Assembly (NCBI GenBank): GCA_001051155.2
Contig: JYIP02000009.1
Coordinates: 2,139,927 to 2,203,926 of the forward strand
Direction of reading: 5' to 3'
DNA: 64,000 bases
Source of the DNA: Chrysoporthe austroafricana
Lineage: Eukaryota > Ascomycota > Sordariomycetes > Diaporthales > Cryphonectriaceae
Within the stretch, counting starts at the first letter, position 1; the number at the start of each line of letters is the position of its first letter. A program made the translations under genes and the position numbers. Positions 25,080-34,982 of this stretch are shown piece after piece. The notes under the pieces were generated by a model. The model was not told where the DNA came from and made no database searches. It saw only the letters and a list, made by a program, of their open reading frames with translations.

Positions 25080-25574
25080 CCGGTACCGGAATTCGGGATT
25101 TCGGGTATAGCCTTATAACGCAAGGCATATCGAGATAGGTTTATTAAAGCATTTTGGCCGTACGAATGCTATTCGAATAAGTATAGCATAGCCGAATGGT
25201 TATATAAGCAAATTTTGTCTTTTTATATTGCATTGCAAAAAGGGCGCATATAATTCGAATAGCTAATTTGCAAGCAGTTTTTCTCGTTATAGCAAGGCCT
25301 TTCTTTTTCTAATACGGCCGGTACGTATAATAGCATAACGCAGCCAGAATTCGGGTAAATCAGTATAAGCATAATACTTATTAAAGTAGTTCCGGGTTTT
25401 GCGCGAATAGCGAGCGGGCGTCTATACCGTATTAATATATATTTAGCAAAAATGCAAAAGTTTTTCCGGGAAACGCATTTTCCGGATAATAACAAAATAC
25501 GTACGGACGGATAGTCGGCTGCAAACGGGTATATTAATTTCGGTATAGCTAGAAGCAGCGCTTTATAGCATAAC
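25080..25574 (+). pseudogene. G9, 5' part: unidentified gene interrupted by element C
   Basis: The frame reads ...QSILAVRMLFEQVQHSRMVI and LIKVVPGFARIASGRLYRI through RIP stops up to the target-site duplication ATAAC at 25570-25574. It continues without a frame change at 32877 after element C. The residues encoded across the join (EAALYSITPVRAIIFEIAEK) form a normal protein sequence. The product is unknown. The start is not defined. Confidence 0.5.
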
Positions 25575-26001
25575 TATTATGAACTAACGAACAGACCAGG
25601 GTACGATATTCAGGCCACCTGGGACGATCTATTCGGTACTAAAACTTCCAGGCTCTACGAAGAAATCCGGCAATGCTCGCATATGCAAGGGTTAGGGATA
25701 GGATCTCAGGATAGCTAGGCTATCCAAGCTATCCAACGGGATAGCTAAGCTATCCTAGCTATCCCAACTCAAGAGCTAGATATATAAGACCCAAATATCT
25801 ACTAGATAAATGGAAATAGTTCTTTAATTGCCAATTTAAGTATCAATTGGACTTACTATTAATAGCTATATTAGCTTATGAATATTGCGATACTTCAGTA
25901 AACCCGTCTTAAAACTCAAGGCCATACTTAATACCGCTCTTGCTAGCATAAACCCTTTAACTTTACAGTATATCTTAGGATTTGCTGCAGCATTTATAAT
26001 A
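25575..26001 (+). repeat. 5' LTR of element C (427 bp)
   Basis: It starts TATTATGAAC (TG to TA damage of TGTTATGAAC) and ends TTATAATA. It contains AAGGGTTAGGGATAGG at about 25688 and a palindromic block of GGATAGCTAGGCTATCC-type units at 25705-25770, then TATATAAGA at about 25789. TTTTGGCAGCTCTTATTC, a candidate primer binding site, follows directly at 26002. Confidence 0.95.
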
Positions 26002-26063
26002 TTTTGGCAGCTCTTATTCAAGATCGGTTCAGTATATACCCTTTAAGCAATATTCAGGATATA

Positions 26064-28130
26064 ATAGCGCCCTAGACCCTATCTTTATCTAATAACCAAG
26101 CTTTTCAGGAAGAAGTACCGGTAGTCTTTACTAATAAGCAATTCCAATAACAGAATATAGCTCTGTACTAGCAATTTGAAAAAGTCAAGAATGAAATTAT
26201 CCGCCTCAATGCCTTCCAGCAGGCTAAGGCTTTCAAGCTTAATAAGCCCGGCCTTTACAAAAGCACTCGAAAAAACTTTCAAGCCTTCTTAATGCAATTC
26301 AAGGCTTATTTCAAGCATTACGGAACCCAGTTCAGAACCACTTACGATAAGATCGACTTCGCGGGAAGTCGCTTCGAAAGAACGGCCTTCCAGTAGTAAA
26401 AGCTAACCTTTCGCAACTATTTAAATAACAGTAAAGAATTTCGCTCAGAGGATACTAAGCGCATTTTCCAACGCTATACTAATTTCGAATTAGCTCTTAC
26501 TAAAACTTTTAGAAACCCGGACGAACGATATATTGCGGTACGGCAATTAGAAGCATTTCGATAAACCGGTTCAGCTGCAAATTATACGGCCAAATTCCGA
26601 TAGATTATTATTTATTTCGATTACGAGGACGAACCTCTTATGGATACTTATTACGCAAGATTCAAAGAAGAAATTAAGAACGAATTCTATAAAGAAGACC
26701 GATTTGAAAAACTTAGCAAGTTTATTAATAAAGCAATCCGTATCGATAATCGATTATACGAATAATAGTAATAATAGCAAAAAAACTATAATACTACCCC
26801 GCAATATCAGCCAAGTATTAGGAAGCGTAAATTTTAGCATAAAGGCAAAAATAATACGGTTTATTTAAGCATTATATATACTGGACTTATAAAACTAAAT
26901 ACTTTCGTACGTAAATAATGCAAAAGGGTTATTTATTATAATTGCAATAAGAAAGGCCATATCGTTCGCAATTATCGGCAAGAATAAAAGAAGCGAGAAT
27001 AGAAACCAATTCCAAAAAGATAGCTTAGTATCGCTTAGCGACAAGAACCCAATTAGCTAAACAAAAATATCCTATTGGAATAAATAGCGGACCCTAATTA
27101 TAGCAGCCTTAACTGGATAGCTTGCTATTAAGATTATTGCGTATTGCATCTTTCGGAAAAGGAAAGTTCAAGATAATTCTTATGCAAGCCTTAAAGATAA
27201 CGATAATTCGCTATAAGCAAGAAAGGCTTATTTTACGATACTATTATTCAGGATAGCGATTCCGATTGCTTTAGCGAAAAACCCTTACAAAGCAAGGAAA
27301 ATTTAAGGAAATACCCTTTAAATTACTATCTGGAATAATAATAAAATAATATAATAAAGGAAGAAACTAGCATTATATAACCAGAATTACTAATATCCAG
27401 CAATACTATCGAAAAATCAATATACCCCGATAAATAACTAGATAACTTACCGATTCCAATCTTCGATAAAGAACTAATAAAAGAAATAGCCTATTATTAA
27501 TAGAAAGATTGCTAAGATTGCAAATAGATATCCAAATATACGGAAATTGAATATATTATTTATAGGCTTACGATAAAAAAACTCTTTCAAAGCATACCAT
27601 TTCAGAATAGCGAATGCTTACCCCAAGAAAACAGAAAGATCAGTTACTTATACCTTTATTATTATAAATTTGCCTGGATTAGCTATATTTACTATAACTG
27701 CTAGATACATTTCATCAAGAAAATTAAATAAAATTGGTTTTCATTTAAGGAATAGGATTAATTGATCTACCCCATTACAAAAAAAAGAAAGAAATTTAAA
27801 AAAGTCTTATATATTGAAAACAATAACGCATATATCGGGCTACTTAATAATTGCCCCCGAGCATATATTAATAAGAAAACTATATAAGGACAATATTACG
27901 TAATAGCATATTCTATATACATACAGGATAAAGCTAAAGAATAGCATAAGCTGCAGAAAATCGAGAAGAATCGGTAGCGAAGTTACATTCAAGCAAAAAG
28001 GCTAGCATAGCAAATAGCGAGAAATGCTCAGGATACCCCAAAAAGGAAAGATTGCCTGTAATAGGATAATAGCCGATTAGGATTACGAAGTCCTTATATG
28101 CTACTATTAAGAAAGATAAGGAGCATATTA
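26064..28130 (+). pseudogene. gag: gag of element C (broken)
   Basis: The initiator is ATA at 26064, where element D keeps ATG. The capsid-like region (about 26250-26760) has the segments FRNYLN..EFRSEDTKR and FINKAIRIDNRLYE. The zinc knuckle at about 26935-26995 keeps N-C-N-K-K-G-H but has lost its first and last Cys to Tyr. The end overlaps pol. Confidence 0.8.
28037..28043 (+). promoter_or_regulatory. Intact -1 frameshift heptamer CCCAAAA of element C
   Basis: The gag codons read ACC CCA AAA AGG, so C_CCA_AAA has the X_XXY_YYZ phase. The -1 frame (CCC AAA AAG GAA) is the frame of the protease that follows at about 28150. Elements B and D have CCTAAAA here, and element E has CCCAAAA. Confidence 0.65.
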
Positions 28131-31100
28131 TTCTGGAAGTATATATTAAAGGATAATAATATAGCGTATTATTGGATAATAGCGTATAAGGAAATTTCAT
28201 TTTGCCAAAAGTCGTTAATAAGGAACGAATTCCCTGGATGCAGAAAAAGGATTCCTATAAGCTTAATACTATAGAAAGAAAATCAGTTACGTATAACTTA
28301 AGTATAATCGATATAGAGATTAATTATTTACCTATCTTAATCCAAAGCCTTATAACGAATATTACTTTCGATATTATAGATACGGCATAATATAAATTGA
28401 TTTTGGGAATATTTTGGCTTAAGAAGCATAATTTTCGAATCGATTGGATTACTAGTCGTATTTTATAAGAAAAAGCCGTACTTACTAAAAAGGTTGCAAT
28501 TATTAGCAAAGGAAGAAACCTAATTATTAAGGATAGTATAAGAGAAATGCGCTTAAACAGGCTTACGAATACCCTTAAGGCAAGAAAATAAGCTATAATA
28601 TAAGGAAGGGTTACGGATACCTTAAACCTCCAAACGAAAGTTAGGAACGGATTAAGATTATAAATAATTATTGATTAATAAAAATTCGGTTAAATACGAA
28701 ATAATACAAAAAAATATGGATTGTAAAATTACAAAGAAATACAGCTCTTATAGCACGAATACGCCAGAAAATAATTTGGCTCGGCATTCAGCAAATACTT
28801 AAAACTATTAGAAATACGGAAGCCCCAGAAATAAGAAGCTAGCAAAGAGAAATACGCATAACGATACCTTATATTCTTACAGATTGCAAAAAATAAAGAA
28901 GGACTAATACCGATATTCGAGAACGTACTAAGGGAATATTACGAATTCAAGAAATTATAACAAAGAAAGTTTGATACGGGATTACTAAAGCATAGCCCGT
29001 ACAATTACGAGATTCCTTTAAAAGAAGGAATATAGCCAAAATTCTTCCTTATTTACGGATTTAACAAAATAAGACTCGAAACGCTTAAGGAATATATTGA
29101 CGAAAACTTAAAGCAAGGATATATACGACTATTGCAATTACTAGCAGGATACCCTATTCTATTCGTACCCAAAAAGAACGGTAAATTACGACTTTGTATG
29201 GATTATTAATAGCTTAACGATATTACTATCAAGAATCGATACTTACTGCTGCTAGCAAACGAAATAAGAGATTAACTGATTGGAGCAAAATAGTTTATTA
29301 CGCTTGATCTCAAAGAAAGATATTATTATATCAGGATTAAAAAAAACGATATTTGGAAGATAGCTTTCAGAATATGCTATGGACATTTCGAATATGTAAT
29401 TATGCCTTTTGGATTTATAAATATACTAGCATTTTTCTAAGAAATGATTAATTACGTTTTACGCGAGTTTCTGGATATTACTATTATTATTTACTTTAAC
29501 GATATCCTTATTTTTTCTAAAGATTTTGAGATATATAAGCAGTACGTACGGGAAGTATTTTAGATATTGCAAAATAACAAATTTCTAGTCGAACTAAGCA
29601 AATGCTATTTTTACTAATAAAAAGTTAATTACTTTGGATATATTATTAAGCTAGGATATATTAGCATATAGAAAAATAAAGTCGAAACTATACGAAAATG
29701 GCTTATACTAGGAAATATTAAAGATATTAAAGCATTCCTTAAATACGCTAATTTCTACCGATAGTTTATCCGAAATTATAGCAAAATCGCATATCCCTTT
29801 ACGAATCTTATAAAAAAGAACTAGACTTTCGAATAAATAAACGAAATATAAAAAGCATTCGACGAAATCAAAGAACGAGTTATATCAGAACTTATTCTCT
29901 GCAAAACAGATTCAGAAAAACCCTTTGAAATTGAAACCGATATATCAGATTACGTACTTAGCGGATAACTAGGCCAGAAAGATAACCAGGGACATCTCAG
30001 GATTATAAGCAATTTCTCAAAAAAATTGAATGGCCCAGAATTTAATTACGGCATTCCAGATAAAGAATTGATAGCAATTATCAAAGTATTCGAAAAATAA
30101 TAACGATACCTAATCGGGGCCAAATACCAAATTACAATGCATACGGATTATAAGAACCTAATAATATTTATAATTACGAAAGTCTTGAATAAATAATAAA
30201 TCAGATAAACAAAATTCTTCTCGCAATTCGATTTGAAAATTGTTTATTGCAAAGGATCCGAAAATAGCAGAGCAAATGCATTCAGCAAACGATCAGATTA
30301 CCGAGATTTAGAACTAAAAGAATTCCAGAATAATTTTCGACAAGACAAGGATAGCAACTTCGTAAACGAAATAAGGGAACTCAATACAATTATCAGAATT
30401 AATAGCAAACAAAAAAAGCTAGAAGATATAATTATTAAGGAATAAGACGAATATATCAGGATTATGTATAGCGCGCTAGCATATAGCTACTAAAGAATCA
30501 GAGCTATTTACGAAAGAATTAAGAGATATTGGAACTTACCAGGATTTAAGCAAAAGATTGAGAACGCCTTACGGAAATGCGATAGCTGCAAGAAGAACAA
30601 GATTGAATATTACAAGCCCTATAAACTATTCCAATTATTCCCTATCCTAAAAGCAATTTAGCAATCTATTAGCTAAGATTTTATTACTAAGCTATTTCTT
30701 TTACGAGAACCCTTAACCAAAATGCAATATAATAGCATTTTAATAATGGTTTGTAAACTAAGTAAATATGCTTATTTCTTCCTTTATAAGGAAAGCAGCA
30801 TAGCAGAAAATCTCGCATATACGTTTCTCAGAATAATTATAGCCAATTATAGCATGCCTAAAGAAATTATTTCCGATAAAAACAGGAAGTTCGTATCAAA
30901 TTTCTAGACTTTACTTACGAAATTACTCGGAATATAACAAAAATTATCTATAGCATTTCATTTGCAAACGGATAGATAGACAGAACGAATAAACCAGATT
31001 ATTAAACAATATTTGCGATATTATATGAATTACGAATAGGATAATTGGATAAAGCTATTATTACTAGCATAATTCGCATATAATAATGCAAATATAAGTA

Positions 31101-31712
31101 CGATAAAGAAATTACTATTTTACGCATTCTATAGCTATAATCCGATAGCTTATTACGACGAAATATTAAGAGCAAATGCAGAAATTGCGGAAAAGCGAAT
31201 TAGAAAAATTAAGGAAATTTAAGAAAAATTTCAGAAAGAACTAAAGTTTGTACAAGAAAGAATAATAAGATATACCAATTCTAAAAAGATTGAAAGACTA
31301 ATCTTATAGGAAAAGGATAAAGTTTACTTTGCTCGACGAAAAGAATATATCAAAACAACTAAACTCTCTTACTTGCTAGACTATAAGAAACTCGGACTAT
31401 TTAAAATTCTAAGGAAAGTCTCGGACATTAATTTTAAGCTCGCATTACTTTACGGAATAAGAATCCATCCGGTATTCTATATTTCATTTCTCGAACCAGT
31501 ACTTAAAATAGCAAAAACAGACAATACAATACAAATCGAGAATAATAAGCCAAAATACGAAATAGAACGAATCCTTAAATACTGCAGCCCAAGCCATAAC
31601 CCAAAATACCTTATCAAATGGAAAAAGTACCCAATAAGCGAAAACTTATAGGAATCCAAAAGCAATTTACGAAATGTACTTAAAGTATTAGCAGACTACC
31701 TAAATAAATAAT
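28037..31712 (+). pseudogene. pol: pol of element C (broken)
   Basis: The protease has L-L-D-N-S at about 28170-28185 in place of LLDSG, followed by the open stretch 28202-28390. The reverse transcriptase is at about 29110-29650 and its YLDD box reads YFND (about 29490-29503). RNase H is at about 29925-30300, with the FSKKLNGPEFNYGIPDKELI core. The integrase is at about 30440-31330, with DKNRKF and QTDRQTERIN. The chromodomain is at 31555-31655 (YEIERILKYCSPSHNPKYLIKWKKYP). Most damage is Gln-to-stop. Confidence 0.85.
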
Positions 31713-31799
31713 AGCAAAGAAAGGCTAGCAATTGAAAGACTTATTAATTAACTAGAAAGATAATTAATATTAGAAAGACTAGCCATATTCTCAAACCCA

Positions 31800-32340
31800 A
31801 CCCCCGAACCAATAATAAACCAATTAATGTCAGAACCAAATTGCTATAAGGCAATATCAAAATCGAAACTCTCAGGAAAAGGACTTTCGGGAATAAGAGG
31901 TTCCGCAGCCCGATATTCCGTTTCAGCCTTGCGATATTCCTCCTCGGCCTTTTCGGCTTTTACGCGTTCCAAGTTTTCCAGATTAGACAGGCCACGACGG
32001 AACGCACGCGCTATCCGTTCTCGCTATAATCGCTTTTATTTGCGCAAACGTACTAACCGGTTTTCGAGCTCCTCGATCTCGTCCTCTAGCTTCTAATGCT
32101 GCACGAAAGCACGCAAGAGCTCTGCCGCGTTAATAGGCTCCAGGACGTTATATTTCGACCGACCGTACTGGGCATATCGAAAATAGCGGGAAGAATCCGC
32201 TTCGGATACCGTACAAGACTCAAAGCCCAAGTAATTACAATAAAAATAAGAACGCATTTCCATAGCGTTCGAAATAATGCGAAATAGTAAAGCGGCGCGC
32301 TATTTGTCCTTAATAGAACGAAAAGAAAACTTTGACTTTC
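31800..32340 (-). pseudogene. Opposite-strand accessory ORF of element C: Cys-rich plus coiled coil
   Basis: This is the best-preserved copy of the B/C type. Leftwards from about 32280 it encodes a segment with scattered Cys and Tyr (ESCTVSEADSSRYFRYAQYG), then a heptad-rich stretch (KLEDEIEELENRLVRLRK, about 32000-32090), ERIARAFRRGLSNLENLERV, and an Ala/Glu-rich region. It ends in a Pro/Ser/Phe-rich tail (about 31830-31890). Only a few TAG/TAA interrupt it. The function is unknown; the pattern suggests a zinc-binding head on a dimerising stalk. Confidence 0.65.
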
Positions 32341-32444
32341 GGACTCTGCCAGATATCCTAATTAGGAAAGTATGATAATAATTAAAGGTTACGGAAAGGC
32401 TTATAGAAGGTTATTGGGGATAATAACTGATAGGAAAGGGATAA

Positions 32445-32871
32445 TGTTATAAACTAACGAACAGACCAGGGTACGATATTCAGGCTATTTAGGACGATCT
32501 ATTCGGTACTAAGACTTCCAGGTTCTACGAAAAAATCCGGCAATGCCCGTATATGCAAGGGTTAAGGATAGGATTTCAGGATAGCTAGGCTATCCAAGCT
32601 ATTTAACGGGATAGCTAAGCTATCCTAGCTATCCCAACTCAAGAGCTGGATATATAAAACCTAAATATCTACCAGATAGATAGAGATAGTTCTTTAATTG
32701 CCAATCTAAGTATCAATTGGACCCACTATTGATAGCTATATTGGCTTATAAATATTGCAATACCTCAGTAAACTCGTCCTGAAATTCAAGGCCGTACTTG
32801 GTACCGCTCTTGCTAGCATAAACCCCTTGACTTTACAGTATATCTTAGGATTTGCTGCAGCGTTCATAACA
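32445..32871 (+). repeat. 3' LTR of element C (427 bp)
   Basis: It has the same length as the 5' LTR, starts TGTTATAAAC and ends TTCATAACA, so its terminal inverted repeat TGTTATGA...TCATAACA is the best preserved in the window. Differences from the 5' LTR are mostly C/T or G/A. Confidence 0.95.
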
Positions 32872-32876
32872 ATAAC

Positions 32877-33169
32877 GCCCGTACGCGCAATTATATTTGA
32901 AATAGCAGAAAAAGTAGTCGTATTGGCATACGCACTCCCCAGTACGCTATAGCTTAATAAGTTTTATTTTATCGCATTCCGGGTTGCGAATGTAAAGCAA
33001 GTATATATAAGGAGCGCCGTATATAAAGTCTGCAATACAGGCGAAACGCAGCCGTTTTACTAATATATCCGAATAGCATTGCGGGCTGCAAGCAAGAATG
33101 TATGGGTATAGCCGTTATACGCTAATTAATATTTCCGGGAAACGGAAGCGCTCGATAAAGCGGTCTGAG
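32877..33169 (+). pseudogene. G9, 3' part
   Basis: This is the continuation of the gene split by element C. It is open for about 25 codons past the insertion, then has TAG/TAA at former Gln sites. It contains RSAVYKVCNTGETQPFYQYI and ALRAASKNVWVQPLYANQYF, and ends at TGA 33167-33169. The total product would be at least 260 residues. No family was recognised. Confidence 0.5.
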
Positions 33170-34074
33170 TAAAGGTTTTAAGCAAGTTAATAGTTTCGGT
33201 ATCGGACTCGGATTAAGCGGGCAGGCAAACGGGCTTTGGCCAGTAAGTTCGGACGTAAGGTATTATAGGCAATGCAAGTCGATACAAATCGTATTCGAAA
33301 TGCAAATTATACGGGGCAGCGGGCCTCTTTTTTTTTTTTTTTCTTTCGGATTTCGGTATTAGCCGGCAGTTATAAAGTATTCAGGGCCGGGTTTGAAAAA
33401 CGGGGCTCGAAATATTCTTTTAGCAAAGCTAGAATGGATTGGGTCGAAAAAGGGCGGATCTCGTAAGGTAATTTCCGAATATAATCGAATGCAGCGGAAC
33501 GGGCGGAAAAAAAAAAAAAAAAAAAAAAAAAAGGAAGAGGGAAGGGGGGGGGCGCGGGGAAGAAATAAGAATACAAACGGCATCTTCCCAAAACGGCTTA
33601 TAAAGAAAGGAAAAAGGGCTAAATAGGATTATTAGCAAGGCTGGAATGAATTGGGTTGAAAAAAAGAATATTTAATATAATTAAGGATTTTCTAGATGCA
33701 ATTAAATCTAACCGGACGAGAAAAAAAAGGAAAGGAAAAGAAAAAAAAAAAAAAAGGAAAGGTTTTCTAAAAGCGATTGAGTCCAACCGGGCGAGAAAAA
33801 AAGGGGAAAGGAAAAGAAAAAAAAAACAAAAAAAGGAAGGGTTTTCTAAACGCGATTGAATCCAATTAAGCAAGAAAAAAAAAAAAAGGGAAGGGAAAAA
33901 ATAAAAGAAAAATTGCTACTATATTATCGAATATTCCAATTCGGATTGATTGATTATATTTATTTATATATAAGATAGAAGGGGGAGGAACGGTAAGGGC
34001 CGGGGCATGCGCGCAAGCGCAAGCCCGTTCGCATGCACGGACGGCGGCAGCGCTGCGACTTTAAAAGCGCCTAT
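33170..34074. repeat. Purine/pyrimidine-rich satellite-like spacer
   Basis: It holds T-runs at about 33330-33345, a long A-run at about 33508-33532, and A/G-rich tracts to about 33905. The phrase GCGATTGARTCCAAYYGGGCGAG recurs at about 33695, 33773 and 33852 (78-79 bp apart). GCTAGAATGGATTGGGTCGAAAAA near 33427 is repeated in altered form near 33637. From about 33985 to 34060 the base composition switches to GC-rich with little RIP (see findings). The open frames here are low-complexity artefacts. Confidence 0.6.
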
Positions 34075-34636
34075 TTTTAAGTAAAAGTGTTTTCAAGGTA
34101 AAGGATAGTTTTTTTGTATGGGCAAAAATTCGGCACTAGTAAAAACCGGGGGTAGAGGATCGGTTTAAAATTGTACAAACTGTATTCAACCCGTTTTTCA
34201 AAGTATTTGCATCGCTTCAATTCGATCTCTTATCTATCCAATATAGTCTATAATATATCTAAATATAAGAACTGTGCAACATTTAAAAGGATCGCAATTG
34301 CAAACCCTAAGTTTTTACCCAGAAGATTGATAGAGCAAGCCTTACTTTTTGAAATAATTAATCAAAACGAAACGGGTTTTATACTAATCCTAATTCGGAA
34401 CTCTAATTAAATAACTAATAGATTAAAGAACTTTTTATATTACCTTTAACCTGCTCGCATTTCTAATTAGAAAATAAATTAGTAAGATAGATAAGAGAAA
34501 AAGCTAAAACTTGCTATCCTTTCAAATCTTTCTTTCCGTATATCATAAATATCTATTTCGAATATAGCTGATCAAATCTATTTATTCGTTTTTCATTTTT
34601 AATTATATATTATAATATATAAAGAATATTATTTCG
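34073..34636 (+). pseudogene. TLH copy 2, N-terminal part
   Basis: This is the start of the longest TLH copy. An open stretch (34171-34410; its first codon is TTG, so the true start may be further upstream) encodes a 79-residue segment with FSKYLHRFNSISYLSNIVYN. The same frame goes on through TAA/TAG (former Gln) to AAA GAA TAT TAT TTC at 34621-34635, where element D is inserted. Joined to 41843, the frame reads K-E-Y-Y-F-G-I-L-A-N-E-I-L-A-H-L-A-I, in which the Tyr residues stand where a C-x2-C...H-x4-H zinc finger would have Cys and His. The function of the N-terminal segment is unknown. Confidence 0.7.
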
Positions 34637-34920
34637 TATTATAAACCAACATACAGAAGGACAAACCCCGACCTAGGGCCAAATCAAGAGAATGAAGATA
34701 CGTACCCCGCAAAGATTACGTAAGCCAGGGTTAGGGTTATCAGAGCTCACAATCTAAGTATTAATTAGACCCTACCATTAATAGCTATATTGGCTTATGA
34801 ACTTTGCGATACTTAGTAAATTCGTTCTGAAGCTCAAGATAATACTTGGTATCGCTCTTGTTAGCATAAAACCTTTTATCCTTACAGCCTATCTAAGGAT
34901 CTGCTGCAGCGTTTATAATA
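34637..34920 (+). repeat. 5' LTR of element D (284 bp, internally deleted)
   Basis: It starts TATTATAAACC and ends GTTTATAATA. It contains CCAGGGTTAGGGTTATCAGAGCT at about 34725-34747, then jumps directly to the CAATCTAAGTATTAATT region. The 130-bp palindromic and TATA-containing block present in the 3' LTR is missing, so this LTR would have lost its core promoter. Confidence 0.9.
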
Positions 34921-34982
34921 TTTTGACGACTCTTATTCAAGATCGGTTCAGTATATACCCCTTGAGCAATATTCAGGATATA

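Larger units (their letters stand above)
25575..32871 (+). mobile_element. Element C: structurally complete RIP-degraded chromovirus
   Basis: Two 427-bp LTRs are flanked by the perfect 5-bp duplication ATAAC (25570-25574 and 32872-32876), inside gene remnant G9. The order is LTR, gag, pol in -1, opposite-strand ORF, polypurine tract AGGAAAGGGATAA (32432-32444), LTR. RIP damage lies in the element and in the flanking gene, so RIP acted after or around insertion on both. Confidence 0.95.

Noticed and set aside
33359..33873. Open frames on both strands with poly-Phe or poly-Lys
   Set aside because: They arise from long A and T runs in the spacer and have no balanced protein segment.
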